NCBI RefSeq assembly: GCF_963676685.1
Contig: NC_092346.1
Location: forward strand, 50,435,062 to 50,499,061
Reading direction: 5' to 3'
DNA: 64,000 nucleotides
From: Mytilus edulis
Taxonomy: Eukaryota > Mollusca > Bivalvia > Mytilida > Mytilidae
Shown here: in pieces, positions 12,301 to 23,300 of the stretch
Numbering within the stretch: position 1 is the first letter of the stretch
How the letters are laid out: the number at the start of each line of letters is the position of its first letter
Notes under the pieces: model-generated
The model's database searches: none
Seen by the model: only the letters and a program-made list of their open reading frames with translations
Told to the model about the DNA's origin: nothing
Program-made: the position numbers and the translations under genes

Positions 12301-12315
12301 ATCTATATTGTGTAG
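189..12315 (+). CDS. SAM-domain, coiled-coil protein with a long disordered N-terminal part (5' end outside the window)
   Basis: Eleven exons (189-304, 722-901, 1505-1573, 3156-3212, 3668-3802, 5510-5700, 6351-6690, 7558-8254, 9554-9905, 10921-11245, 12148-12315) all have AG/GT borders and matching phases. With one base from a missing upstream exon they give 876 codons and no internal stop. Residues ~1-700 are rich in Pro, Ser, Arg and Gln with no recognisable fold. Residues ~716-775 have heptad-like spacing and suggest a coiled coil. Residues ~803-868 form a SAM domain (FLKKLGYEKYSVNFEKEHIG, then the helix-5 motif IGVPMGPRLRIL). SAM domains usually mediate self-association or binding to other SAM proteins, so a scaffold role is a reasonable inference. 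A basic RRRWS motif near residue 660 could be a phosphorylation site. I do not recognise the specific family. Introns 305-721, 902-1504, 3213-3667, 5701-6350 and 11246-12147 hold nothing I recognise. Confidence 0.88.
722..901 (+). CDS. SAM-protein gene, exon 2 in window
   Basis: TTCTAG acceptor, GTATGA donor, 60 codons, both ends on codon boundaries. The product is Gln/Pro/Arg-rich (VRFPPRPHSAKPIPSPKPPG). An internal ATG at 740 could serve as an alternative start, but the upstream exon splices in frame, so I do not take it as the start. Confidence 0.8.
1505..1573 (+). CDS. SAM-protein gene, exon 3 in window
   Basis: 23 codons, phase 0 at both ends, TTTTAG acceptor and GTAAGT donor. Encodes PLSVEDRLKSLITGPPTPRT and onward. 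Its small size fits a cassette exon. Confidence 0.7.
2173..2753. mobile_element. Fold-back MITE, family A copy 1 (581 bp)
   Basis: Outer inverted repeats of about 36 bp (AAAGGAGTAGGGGCATTAAG at the left; the right end runs into GCCCCTACTCCTTA). A second, internal inverted pair lies at ~2408-2428 and ~2488-2508 around GTGCGCA and CCAAGAAACAA. No coding capacity. It sits in the intron between 1573 and 3156. Two other copies of almost the same length lie at 17232-17811 and 52276-52858. Confidence 0.8.
2805..3081. repeat. Small inverted-repeat element
   Basis: TACACTGCATTTAAAAA (~2807) recurs inverted as TTTTTAAATGCAGTGTA ending at 3081. The ~280-bp span looks like a short MITE in the same intron. 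Confidence 0.4.
3156..3212 (+). CDS. SAM-protein gene, exon 4 in window (probable cassette)
   Basis: 19 codons, CGTAG acceptor and GTAAGT donor, phase 0 at both ends. It could be skipped without shifting the frame. Encodes QPAPFSLFHRRVAPAHVNV. This is the shortest exon and is supported only by splice sites, phase and composition. Confidence 0.6.
3668..3802 (+). CDS. SAM-protein gene, exon 5 in window
   Basis: 45 codons, TTTTTCAG acceptor and GTAAGT donor, phase 0 at both ends. Contains a PPPRPKSAIPF stretch resembling the proline-rich motif of exon 2. Confidence 0.8.
4230..4400. repeat. (ATTC)n microsatellite
   Basis: Repeated ATTC/CATT tetranucleotides with scattered interruptions. It creates a false Phe/Ile/His/Ser reading frame. 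Confidence 0.9.
5510..5700 (+). CDS. SAM-protein gene, exon 6 in window
   Basis: Acceptor TTGTAG, donor GTAGAG. 63 codons plus two bases that join the first base of the next exon to make a Ser codon. Product rich in Arg, Pro and Gln. Confidence 0.8.
6351..6690 (+). CDS. SAM-protein gene, exon 7 in window
   Basis: Acceptor TTTAACAG, donor GTAAGT, ~113 residues. Contains a loose internal repeat of [IV][HR]xRPDxxG units (VRPDSLGVH, TRPDTHGIR, RPDPHGL), which suggests a low-complexity spacer. Confidence 0.85.
6755..6875. repeat. Degraded interspersed repeat fragment
   Basis: The segment from TAAAATTGAGAATG through AAGAGACAACAACT to the CACCAATGGGTTTCAACAC-like end resembles a high-copy mussel repeat core. 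A related 5' part is seen at ~47828-47915 and a related 3' part at ~43560-43640. Element class uncertain; a SINE is possible. Confidence 0.45.
7372..7512. mobile_element. Palindromic MITE (141 bp)
   Basis: Arms of about 45 bp: AATGCTTCTTTATGTAAC with GTAAAAGCGTTGACCG on the left, CGGTCAACGCTTTTACACCC with AAAAAGAAGCATT on the right. The centre holds a smaller palindrome, GAAGCGCTTTCGCGCTTC. It lies 45 bp upstream of exon 7558-8254, near the branch-point region of that intron. Confidence 0.8.
7558..8254 (+). CDS. SAM-protein gene, exon 8 in window (large disordered exon)
   Basis: 232 codons plus one base, from the TTTTTAG acceptor to GTAATG. It encodes Ser/Pro/Asn-rich sequence (for example SSSPSSPQSPPG) ending in a basic patch with ADKKSKQKQT. 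Strong Ser/Pro bias points to an intrinsically disordered, phosphorylatable region. The basic patch could be a nuclear signal or a membrane- or RNA-contact site; that is only a guess. Confidence 0.88.
8817..9496 (+). mobile_element. Tandem-core element, family T3, in an intron
   Basis: The 5' leader has a hairpin (CTTCGACTTTAGTCGAAA) and a CG-rich part (GGCGGCAACGGCG). It is followed by about three ~180-bp units that each contain ACCAAACTTGGACAGAAGCTT or a close variant. The 3' end is GGCGAGACAC plus the hairpin GGGTTCTGCGGAACCC. No protein is encoded. It ends only ~57 bp before the exon at 9554. Related copies lie at 54140-54725 and, as a fragment, 53171-53280. Confidence 0.7.
9554..9905 (+). 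CDS. SAM-protein gene, exon 9 in window
   Basis: Acceptor TTTTTGTAG, donor GTATGT, enters with two bases of an Ala codon. Encodes an acidic stretch, a short Met/Gln-rich helical segment (RDQLNNLEEMYQQMSHQM), RRRWSLGSSD and a five-His run. The open frame extends back to 9433, but that part is intronic. Confidence 0.85.
10304..10750. mobile_element. Long fold-back palindrome (~447 bp)
   Basis: TAGTATGAAATTCAAAACAG on the left is matched by the inverted CTGTTTTGAATTTCATACTA on the right. The match continues inward for most of two ~200-bp arms to a centre near TTGATTTATATCAATTATAT. It has no coding content. It occupies most of the middle of the intron between 9905 and 10921. Confidence 0.85.
10921..11245 (+). 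CDS. SAM-protein gene, exon 10 in window (coiled coil and SAM start)
   Basis: Acceptor TTATTGTAG, donor GTAAGT. Encodes the predicted coiled coil (INKRFQRLESHVVTLARSVA and on to DALRKEIQELKEEQ), then a conserved-looking linker (GWVPSLTNPRRVNKLTKFFG) and the first SAM helix. Confidence 0.88.
12148..12315 (+). CDS. SAM-protein gene, last exon (SAM domain end and stop)
   Basis: Acceptor TTTTTTTCAG. Encodes KYSVNFEKEHIGMIELPYMT, then LEKIGVPMGPRLRIL, and a short tail ending NIYIV with TAG at 12313-12315. The order of helices and the G-x-R-x-x-IL signature are typical of SAM domains. Confidence 0.9.
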   Translation, partial: KYSVNFEKEHIGMIELPYMTEERLEKIGVPMGPRLRILQEAQLCFRQENFNIYIV

Positions 12316-13275
12316 CACAGATAGTTATGAGATAAAACAGCCATGTATTGCAATAAAATTGGGAAATTTATATGGAATAGGAATAGAAAAAATTGCAAGA
12401 AATTTAGTATATGAAAGTCAGTCAAAAGAATTAAGTTCGGATCCCTTTACCTCTTATCCTTATTTTTCGTTTCGTTACAAGTAAAATTATTATTTTTACA
12501 GATTTATGTATAAGGTTATGGTTATATAAACAATTAGGAACATATGGAAATTTGGAAAAAAGTATTATTGGGACCATTTATTGCTTGCTGAAGTATTATG
12601 TTAATTCAAGTTGTTTTGCTTTAATGCAAGACTTCAGAACGTTAGATATGTTTTTGTGAAATAAGGGAAAGCTACTGCCTCGTTCACACGGACATTAAAT
12701 TCTAATTGAATCGAATGGAATGCCAATCGAATTTGCTTATTGCGTTCACACACTCTTCTTTTTAATTCGAATTAATTCGAATTAGTCAATTCGCATTAGA
12801 AATACGTTTTTGTTAATACGAATTAAAAGCTAACGTCGTTTGGACAGTAAACCGAATTTGACACGCATTGCAATTCGAATTAGAATTGATGTTAGGACGT
12901 AAAACATTTCGAATGCGAATTAAACTAATTCGAATTATTTAATGCGAATCAAATTCGAATTACGTGTGAACTCAGCATAAAAAAAATGCATGCTAAATTC
13001 ATGTTTGCATTCTGAAGTATTAAAAAAAAGATAATACATTAGCATAACATGGGTATATATTTTATAAGGGTATTTAATAGAGTGTTATAATGTATTTTGA
13101 CTATTATTTCAAACAGTTTTATATTGTGTTCAATCCATCATTTATAGACTTTACTAGGAGATGACTAACACTTCCTTATACATTGTACATATCTAATTTA
13201 TATTTATACAATTATGTTTATACGAAAACAATGTGTGATTATCACATGAAAGTGAATAAAATATGTAATAACAAG
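12316..13275 (+). other. Probable 3' untranslated region with two AATAAA signals
   Basis: AATAAA occurs at 12352, only 37 bases after the stop, and again at 13255. Use of the distal site would place the MITE at 12676-12981 inside the transcript. Which site is used cannot be seen from sequence alone. Confidence 0.45.
12676..12981. mobile_element. MITE rich in AATTCGAATTA palindromes
   Basis: The borders CGTTCACACGGACATTAAAT and CGAATTACGTGTGAACT form inverted termini. The inside is dense in AATTCGAATTA-type palindromes. It lies between the two AATAAA signals of the SAM-domain gene. Confidence 0.65.
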
Positions 13276-13548
13276 ATAACACATTTTCTTTATACTTAAT
13301 CAAGTCCAATAACAGAAAAAAATGAATATTTCTTCAATTCAATATTTCAAAATCCAACAAAAATAACTGAAAAATTTCTCAAGAGCAGATGTCATATTTC
13401 TGAAGATAGAAAATGGTTACTTTGAGGGGTTTTGTTCTGCTCAACCTCCACCCTTTTCAACTGTTGTCTTTCCTGAAGTCAAGAATCACATCATAAACAA
13501 TAGAAAACATCAAAATTGTAGATTCAGCCTCTTTCACAAATTATTATT

Positions 13549-15969
13549 TTTAGCTCACCAGGCCTAAAAGGCCAAGTGAGCTTTTCTCATCACTTGGCGT
13601 CCGGCATCCATTGTCCGGCGTCCGACGTCGTCGTTAACTTTTACAAAAATCTTCTCCTCTCAAACTACTGGGCCAAATTAAACCAAACTTGGCCACCATC
13701 ATCATTGGGGTATCTAGTTTAAAAAATGTGTCCTGTGACCTGGCCAACCATCCAAGATGGCCGCCATGGCTAAAAATAGAACATAGGGGTAAAATGCAGT
13801 TTTTGGCCTATAACTCAAAAACAAAAGCATTTAGAGCAAATCTGACTGGGTAAAATTGTTAAACAGGTGAAGATCTATCTACCCTGAAATTTTCAGATGA
13901 ATCGGATAACCCGTTGTTGGGGTGCTGCCCCTGAATTAGTAATTTTAAGGAAATTTTGCTGTTTTTGGTTATTATCTTGAATATTATTATAGATAGAGAT
14001 AAACAGTAAACAGCAATAATGTTCAACAAAGTAAGATTTACAAATAAGTCAACGTGACTGAAATGGTCAGTTGATCCCTTTAGGAGTTATTGCCCTTTAT
14101 AGTCAATTTTTAACCATTTTTCGTAAATCTTAGTAATATTTTACAAAAATCTTCTCCCCTAAAACTACTGGGCCAAATTAATCCAAACTTGGCCACAATC
14201 ATCTTTTGGGTTAGTAGTTTTAAAAATGTGTCCGGTGACCCGGCCATCCAACCAAGATGGCCACCACGGCTAAAAATAGAACATGGGGTAAAATGCAGTT
14301 TTTGGCTTATAACTCAAAAACCAAAGCATTTAGAGCAAATCTGACATGGGGGTAAAATTGTTTATCAGTTCAAGATCTATCTGCCCTGAAATTTTCAGAT
14401 GAATCGGACAACCCGTTGTTGGGTTGCTGGCCCTGAATTAGTAATTTTAAGGAAATTTTGCTGTTTTTGGTTATTATCTTGAATATTATTATAGATAGAG
14501 ATAAACTATAAACAGCAATAATGTTCAGCAAAGTAAGATTCACAAATAACTCAACGTGACTGAAATGGTCAGTTGACCCCTTTCGGAGTTATTGCCCTTT
14601 ATAGTCAATTTTTAACCATTTTTCGTAAATCTTAGTAATCTTTTACAAAAATCTTCTCCCCTGAAACTACTGGGCCAAATTAATCCAAACTTGGCCACAA
14701 TCATCTTTTGGGTTAGTAGTTTTAAAAATGTGTCCGATGACTCGGCCATCCAACCAAGATGGCCGCCACGGCTAAAAATAGAACATGGGGTAAAATGCAG
14801 TTTTTGGCTTATAACTCAAAAACCAAAGCATTTAGAGCAAATCTGACACGAGGGTAAAATTGTTTATCAGTTCAGTAGTTTTAAAAATGTGTCCGGTGAC
14901 CCGGCCATCCAACCAAGATGGCTGCCATGGCTAAAAATAGAATGGGGTAAAATGCAGTTTTTGGCTTATAACTCAAAACCGACATGGGGGTAAAATTGTT
15001 TATCAGTTCAAGATCTATTTGCCCTGAAATTTTCAGATGAATCGGACAACCCGTTGTTGGGTTGCTGGCCCTGAATTAGTAATTTTAAGGAAATTTTGCT
15101 GTTTTTGGTTATTATCTTGAATATTATTATAGACAGAGATAAACTATTAACAGCAATAATGTTCAGCAAAGTAAGATTCACAAATAAGTCAACATGACTG
15201 AAATGGTCAGTTGACCCCTTTAGGAGTTATTGCCCTTTATAGTCAATTTTTAACCATTTTTCGTAAATCTTAGTAATCTTTTACAAAAATCTTCTCCTCT
15301 GAAACTACTCAGCCAAATTAATCCAAACTTGGCCACAATCATCTTTTGGGTTAGTAGTTTGAAAAATGTGTCCGGTGACCCGGCCATCCAACCAAGATGG
15401 TCGCCATGGCTAAAAATAGAATATGGTGTAAAATGCAGTTTTTGGCTTATAACTCAAAACCCAAAGCATTTAGAGCAAATCTGACATGAGGTAAAATTGT
15501 TTATCAGGTCAACATTTATCTGCTTTGAAATTTTTAGATGAATCGGACAACCAGTTGTTGGGTTGCTGACCCTGAATTGTCAGTTTTAAGGAAATTTTGC
15601 TGTTGTTGGTCATTATCTTGAATATTATTATTGATAGAGATAAACTGTAAACTACAATAATGTTCAGCAGAGTAAGATTTACAAATAAGTCAACATGACC
15701 GAAATGGTCAATTGACCCCCTTAGGAGTTATTGTTCTTTATAGTCAATTTTCATAAAATTTGTAAATTTTTACTAACATTTTCCACTGAAACTAATGGGC
15801 CAAGTTCATTATATATAGAGATAATTTTAAGCAGCAAGAATGTTCAGTAAAGTAAGATGTACAAACACATCACCATCACCAAAACACAATTTTGTCATGA
15901 ATCCATCTGCTTCCTTTAATATTCACATAGACCAAGGTGAGCGACACAGGCTCTTTAGAGCCTCTAGTT
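13549..15969 (+). mobile_element. Tandem-core element, family T1, long copy
   Basis: It begins TAGCTCACCAGGCCTAAAAG with a hairpin leader, followed by a CG-rich GTCCGGCGTCC stretch. Core units of ~501 bp start near 13640, 14141 and 14642, with a shortened unit near 14876 and another full unit near 15277. It ends GGTGAGCGACAC, then hairpin GGCTCTTTAGAGCC, then TCTAGTT. No protein is encoded. The hairpin plus CTAGT end recalls non-autonomous Helitron-like elements, but this assignment is inference. Confidence 0.75.
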
Positions 15970-16168
15970 AATGGAAACCAAAAAACAAAAGAATTTTAAT
16001 TTTATACATTCTTGCACACTCATTTTACTTAGGGTTACACATGAATCAAAATAAGGCCACATCAATTGAACTAGTTGACAGTATTATGCAGCAAATATCA
16101 TCTGTCAAAAACAGGTAAAAAAGAGTCATCTAAGCAGAGATATGATCCAGCTTAAATAGGGTATCCTT

Positions 16169-17163
16169 TTTTGTCTCGCCTTGATGGAGTCAAAAAGCGA
16201 GACATAGGTATGCTGCTTCCAGTGTCGGCGACGGTGATGGCGATGGGTCAATAATGTATTAGTTTGTGATTAGGTCTAGTTTATGGTGAACCACAAGTGG
16301 TAGGTCAATCATATTTGGTATGCAGTTATATGAGCATTGGCACATCTCATTTCCATGGAGATTATTTGGCCCTGCCGGACTCAGTCATGGTCTATTGACT
16401 TTGAAATTTTTTCTAAGTTATTATGTATTAGTTTGTGATTATGTCAGTTTATGGGGGACCACAAATGGTAGGTTAAAGATATTTGGTGTGCAGTTGTATA
16501 TAAGCATTTGGTATATCTCATTTCCATGGAGATAATTTGGCTCCACCCCTTAGTCATGGTCTATTGATTTTGAATTTTTTTTTAAGTTATCATGTATTAG
16601 TTTGTGATTAGGTCAGTTCAAGGGAATCTATTAGTGGTAAGCCAATGTTAAATGGTATTCAGTTGTATAAGCATTGGCACATTTCATTTCCATGAAGAAT
16701 ATTTGGCCTCGCCCCTCAGTCACAGTCTAATGATTTTGAAACTTATCTTAGTTTACATGTATTAGTTTGTGATTAGATCAGTATAAGACTGCTAATGATT
16801 ACTAGTAAGTCATGATATTTGGTATGCAAAATTATTGGCAAGTTTTGTTTCCATGGAGATTATATAGCCCCACCCCCTCTTCATGGTTCATTGACTTGAA
16901 ACTTTTACATAGATTAAAAATTAATGTTTGTATTTAGGTTTTGGAATGACATGATAAGTCAATAGTATTTGGTATGCAGTTGTTTCAGCATTGACACATC
17001 TCATTTGCATGGAGATTGTTTAGCCATGTAACTCAGTCATGGTTCATTGACTTTGAATATTTGCATAAAATTTGTGTAAGATGTTAAAGTATTGCTATTT
17101 TGATTTCAACATTTGCATAATCAAAAATACAAAAAGGCGAGACATATCTCTGTGATAACAATT
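16169..17163 (+). mobile_element. Tandem-core element, family T2
   Basis: Begins TTTGTCTCGCCTTGATGGAG with a CG-rich leader (GTCGGCGACGGTGATGGCG). Five ~170-bp units follow, each with GTATTAGTTTGTGATTAGGT and CATTTCCATGGAGAT variants. It ends AAAAAGGCGAGACATATCTC, the inverse of its start. Short open frames inside are chance. Confidence 0.7.
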
Positions 17164-17231
17164 TATTATCAGTTCAATAAGATCCATGCAGTCAACATAC
17201 TGTCACTTAACTTTGAATTTTGGGTAACATC

Positions 17232-17811
17232 AAAGGAGTAAGTTCGGTAAGGGCCATATTTGGCCCCAATTATAAAGTTCATAGTTACAAGACAATAAAT
17301 GTTTTAAGTTGCCTTAAAGACATGTTAGAAAGTTAAACAGAACTGTTTTTGTCAAAGTTTAATTCTAAAACGTTGAATTTTACATCCAAAAAAGGTCAAG
17401 ATAAGGGATTTTGGTGAAATTTGACAAAATCAGCTAGATTCCAACCAAATAAAGGACCTAGAAACATAGAGCGCAGGCGTCGACAAGCTTAAGATTCAAA
17501 TAAGACATGTGAAATGTCTTCACAAACATTATTTTAAAAGATCTTTGTTGTCGACGTATGCACTCTGTTTCCTGTCCAACAATCTATGGAAATTTACCCA
17601 TTTTCATTGTTTTTTTCGTGAAAATCAATATGAGTACAACTTGTGACGTCATAATGAAACGCAGAAACGTAAAATTTTCAACAAAATGGTTTATATCCTA
17701 GCTAGTCAATGTGTTAGCTATAATTTATCGTGGTATTGGTCGATAAATCAGAATTTGAAATTTACGCTATAAAAGGGGGCCATTTTAGGATCTTATCGAA
17801 CATACTCCTTT
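17232..17811. mobile_element. Fold-back MITE, family A copy 2 (580 bp)
   Basis: AAAGGAGTAAGTTCGGTAAG at the left and the inverted CGAACATACTCCTTT at the right. An inner inverted pair at ~17468-17485 and ~17547-17566 is built on GCGTCGACAA and TTGTCGACG. Same layout as the copies at 2173 and 52276, but with a different inner palindrome. Confidence 0.8.
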
Positions 17812-18149
17812 ATAGCATAACTTGAAGTTAAAGGATAATGATAGCTTCTTTTCATTAACCACTGAAAAAATTGATACAATATGCTGTGCTTATTGTTCCA
17901 TAACAATTAAAAAATGGGAACAAAGTTACTAAAGTTTTGTTACATATACAGTCATTGGGTTTCCCATTTGAATTGTTTTATGTATTGTATTGTCATGTTT
18001 GGGCCTTTAATAACTGACTATAAGGTATAGAGTTTTCTCATTGTTGAAGACTGTATAGTGATCCATAGTTGATTGTATCCAAGTATTTGGCTCCAATCAT
18101 AGTTGTCTCATTTGCAGTTGTACCTTATCTCCTTATTTTTATAGAATTT

Positions 18150-18845
18150 TTTAGCTCACCTGGCCTAAAAGGCCAAGTGAGCTTTTCTCATCACTTGGCG
18201 TCCGGCGTCTGGTGTCCGTCGTCCGTCGTCGTTATTAACTTTTACAAAAATCTTCTCCTCTGAAACTACTGGGCCAAATTAAACCAAACTTGCCACAATC
18301 ATCATTGGGGTATCTTGTTTAAAAAATGTGTCCGGTGACCCGGCCAACCATTCAAGATGGCGGCCATGGCTAAAAATAGAACATAGGGGTAAAATGCAGT
18401 TTTTGGCTTATAACTCAAAAACCAAAGCATTTAGAGCAAATCTGACATGGGGTAGAATTGTTAAACAGGTGAAGATCTATCTGCCCTGAAACTTTCAGAT
18501 GAATCGGATAACCCGTTGTTGGGTTGCTGCCCCTGAATTAGTAATTTTATGGAAATTTTGCTGTTTTTGGTTATTATCTTGAATATTATTATAGATAGAG
18601 ATAAACAGTAAACAGCAATAATGTTCAGCAAAGTAAGATTTACAAATAAGTCAACATGACTGAAATGGTCAGTTGACCCCTTTAGGAGTTATTGCCCTTT
18701 ATAGTAAATTTTAAACCATTTTTCGTAAATCTTAGTAATATTTTACAAAAATCTTCTCCTCTGAAACTACTGGGCCAAATTAATCCAAACTTGGCCACAA
18801 TCATCTTTTGGGTTAGTAGTTTGAAAAATGTGTCCGGTGATCCAG
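18150..18845 (+). mobile_element. Tandem-core element, family T1, truncated copy
   Basis: It begins TTAGCTCACCTGGCCTAAAA like the 13549 element and runs through about one and a quarter core units. It breaks off at GTCCGGTGATCC, where the satellite leader begins. The missing 3' part is not found on the far side of the satellite array. Confidence 0.75.
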
Positions 18846-19297
<452 letters not shown>

Positions 19298-20306
19298 CGG
19301 TAGTTTTGATTTTCCATGGTAAAAGAAAGGGGGAGGAGGTCAAAATACCAATGGCAAAGTAAAATTTTAAAAATACCTTTTCCAGCAAGTTAAATACATA
19401 CAAACTACTTATTGGTGTATTCTTACTACATAAAAGAGTAAGAATTGCCAGATTTTTGGAAATTAAAGGTCTAGAGTAGGGGGTTCAATATACTGCAGAG
19501 GGGTCAAAATACCATGGCAAAGTAAAATTTTCAAAATAACTTTTCCAGCAAGTTCAATACAAACAAACTGCTTATTTGTGTATTCTAACTATATAAAAGA
19601 GTTAGAATTGCCAGAATTTCTGAAATTAAAGGTCTAGAGTAAGGGGTTCAATATACCGCAGGGGGGTCAAAATACCATGGCAGAGTAAAATTTTCAAAAT
19701 ATCTGTTCCATCAAGTTTAATACATACAAACTGCTTGTTGGTGTATATTAACTACATATAAGAGTTAAAATTGCCAGAATTTTTTGAATTGTCTAGAGTA
19801 AGGGGTTCAATATATCGCAGGGGGTCAAAATACCATAGCAAAGTTAAATTTTCAAAATATCTTTTCCAGCAAGTAAAATGCATACAAACTACTTATTTGT
19901 GTATTCTTACTACATAAAAGAGTTTGAATTTCTAGAATTTCTGAAATTAAAGGCCTAGAGTAGGGGGTTCAATATACCGCAGGGGGGTCAAAATACCATA
20001 TGGCAAAGTAAAATTTTCAAAATAACTTTTCCAGCACGTTTAATACATACAAACTGCTTATTTGTGTATTCTTACTATATAAAAAAGTTAGAATTGCCAG
20101 AATTTTTTTAATTAATGGTCTAGAGTAAGGGGTTCAATATACCGCAGGGGGGTCAAAATACCATGGCAAAGTAAAATTTTCAAAATATCTTTTCCATCAA
20201 GTCTAATACATACAAACTACTTGTTGGTGTATATTAACTACATATAAGAGTTAAAATTGCCAGAATTTTTTAATTAATGGTATAGAGTAAGGGTTTCAAT
20301 ATACCG

Positions 20307-20323
20307 CAGGGGGGGGGGGGGGT
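20307..20323 (+). repeat. Poly-G expansion inside a satellite monomer
   Basis: The G run after ACCGCA, usually five or six bases, is much longer here. A similar expansion lies at ~30830-30846 in the right block. Confidence 0.85.
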
Positions 20324-23300
20324 CAAAATACCATGGCAAAGTAAAATTTTCAAAATATCTATTCCATCAAGTCTAATACATACAAACTACTTGTTGGTGT
20401 ATATTAACTACATATAAGAGTTAAAATTGCCAGAATTTTTTTAAATGTCTAGAGTAAAGGCTTCAATATATCGCAGGGGGTCAAAATACCATGGCAAAGT
20501 AAAATTTTCAAAATACATTTTATAGCAAGTTCAATACATACAAACTACTTATTTGTGTATTCTAACTACATAAAAGAGTTCGAATTGCTAGAATTTCTGA
20601 AATTAAAGGCCTATAGTAGGGGGTTCAATATACCGCAGGTTGGTCAAAATACCATGGCAAAATAAAATTTTCTAAATAACTTTTCCAGCAAGTTTAATAC
20701 ATACAAACTGCTTATTTGTGTATATTAACTACATATAAGAGTTAAAATTGCCAGAATTTTTTTAATTGTCTAGAGTAAGGGGTTCAATATATCGCAGGGG
20801 GTCAAAATACCATGGCAAAGTAAAATTTTCAAAATATCTTTTCCAGCAAGTTGAATTCATACAAACTACTTATTTGTGTATTCTAACTACATAAAAGAGT
20901 TCGAATTGCCAGAATTTCTGAAATTAAAGGCCTAGAGCAGGGGGTTCAATATATCGCAGGGGGTCAAAATACCATAGCAAAGAAAATTTTTCAGAATATC
21001 TTTTCCAGCAAGTAAAATACATACAAACTACTTATTTGTGTATTCTAACTACATAAAAGAGTTCGAATTTCTAGAATTTCTGAAATTAAAGGCCTAGAGT
21101 AGGGGGTTCAATATACCGCAGGGGGGTCAAAATACCGTGGCAAAGTAAAATTTTCAAAATATCTTTTCCAGCAAGTTAAATACATACAAACTACTTATTT
21201 GTGTATTCTAACTACATAAAAGAGTTCGAATTGCCAGAATTTCTGAAATTAAAGGCCTATAGTAGGGGGTTCAATATACCGCAGGGGGGTCAAAATACCA
21301 TGGCAAAGTAAAATTTTCTAAATAACTTTTCGAGCAAGTTTAATACACACAAACTGCTTATTTGTGTATTCTTACTATATAAAAAAGTTAGAATTGCCAG
21401 AATTTTTTTTAATTAATGGTCTAGAGTAAGGGGTTCAATATACCGCAGGGGGGTCAAAATACCATGGCAAAGTAAAATTTTCAAAATATCTTTTCCAGCA
21501 AGTCTAATACATACAAACCTCTTATTTGTGTATTCTAACTACATAAAAGAGTTCGAATTGCCAGAATTTCTGAAATTAAAGGCCTAGAGTAGGGGGTTCA
21601 ATATACCGCAGGGGGTTCAAAATACCATGGCAAAGTAAAATTTTCAAAATATCTTTTCCATCAAGTTTAATACATACAAACTACTTATTGGTGTATTCTC
21701 ACTACATAAAAGAGTAAGAATTGACAGATTTTTGGAAATTAAAGGTCTAGAGTAGGGGGTTCAATATACCGCAGGGGGGTCAAAATACCATGGCAAAGTA
21801 AAATTTTCAAAATATCTTTTCCATCAAGTTTAATACATACAAACTGCTTATTTGTGTATATTAACTACATATAAGAGTTAAAATTGCCAGAATTTTTTGA
21901 ATTGTCTAGAGTAAGGGGTTCAATATATCGCAGGGGGTCAAAATACCATGGCAAAGTAAAATTTTCAAAATATCTTTTCCAGCAAGTTAAATTCATACAA
22001 ACTACTTATTTGTGTATTCTAACTACATAAAAGAGTTCGAATTGCCAGAATTTCTGAAATTAAAGGCCTATTTACTAGAAAGGGGTTCAATATACCGCAC
22101 AGGGGTCAAAATACCATGGCAAAGTAAAATTTTCAAAATACCTTTTCCAGCAAGTTTCATACATACAAACTGCTTATTTGTGTATATTAACTACATATAA
22201 GAGTTAAAATTGCCAGAATTTTTTGAATTGTCTAGACTCTAGAGTAAGGGGTTCAATATATTGCAGGGGGTCAAAATACATTTTACCATGGCAAAGAAAA
22301 ATTTTCAGAATATCTTTTCCAGCAAGTAAAATACATACAAACTACTTATTTGTGTATTCTAACTACATAAAAGAGTTTGAATTTCTAGAATTTCTAAAAT
22401 TAAAGGCCTAGAGTAGGGGGTTCAATATACCGCAGGGGGGTCAAAATACCATGGCAAAGTAAAATTTTCAAAATATCTTTTCCAGCAAGTTAAATACATA
22501 CAAACTACTTATTTGTGTATTCTAACTACATAAAAGAGTTCGAATTGCCAGAATTTCTGAAATTAAAGGCCTATAGTAGGGGGTTCAATATACCGCAGGG
22601 GGGTCAAAATAAAATTCATGGCAAAGTAAAATTTTCAAAATAACTTTTCCAGCAAGTTTAATACATACAAACTGCTTATTTGTGTATTCTTACTATATAA
22701 AATAGTTAGAATTGCCAGAATTTTTTTAATTAATGGTCTAGAGTAAGGGGTTCAATATACCGCAGGGGGGTCAAAATACCATGGCAAAGTAAAATTTTCA
22801 AAATATCTTTTCCAGCAAGTCTAATACATACAAACCACTTATTTGTGTATTCTAACTACATAAAAGAGTTCGAATTGCCAGAATTACTGAAATTGAAGGC
22901 CTAGAGTAGGGGGTTCAATATACCGCAGGGGGGTCAAAATACCATGGCAAAGTAAAATTTTCAAAATATCTTTTCCATCAAGTTTAATACATACAAACTA
23001 CTTGTTGGTGTATTCTCACAACATAAAAGAGTAAGAATTGCCAGATTTTTGGAAATTAAAGGTCTAGAGTAGGGGGTTCAATATACTGCAGGGGGGTCAA
23101 AATACCATGGCAAAGTAAAATTTTCAAAATAACTTTTCCAGCAAGTTTAATACAAACAAACTGCTTATTTGTGTATTCTAACTATATAAAAGAGTAAGAA
23201 TTGCCAGAATTTCTGAAATTAAAGGTCTGGAGTAAGGGGTTCAATATACCGCAGGGGGGTCAAAATACCATGGCAAAGTAAAATTTTCAAAATATCTTTT

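Noticed and set aside
22012-22411. Repeated ~62-codon frames with similar peptides in the satellite (also 34520-34702)
   Set aside because: They are the satellite monomer read in one frame; most other monomers carry stops or shifts there.
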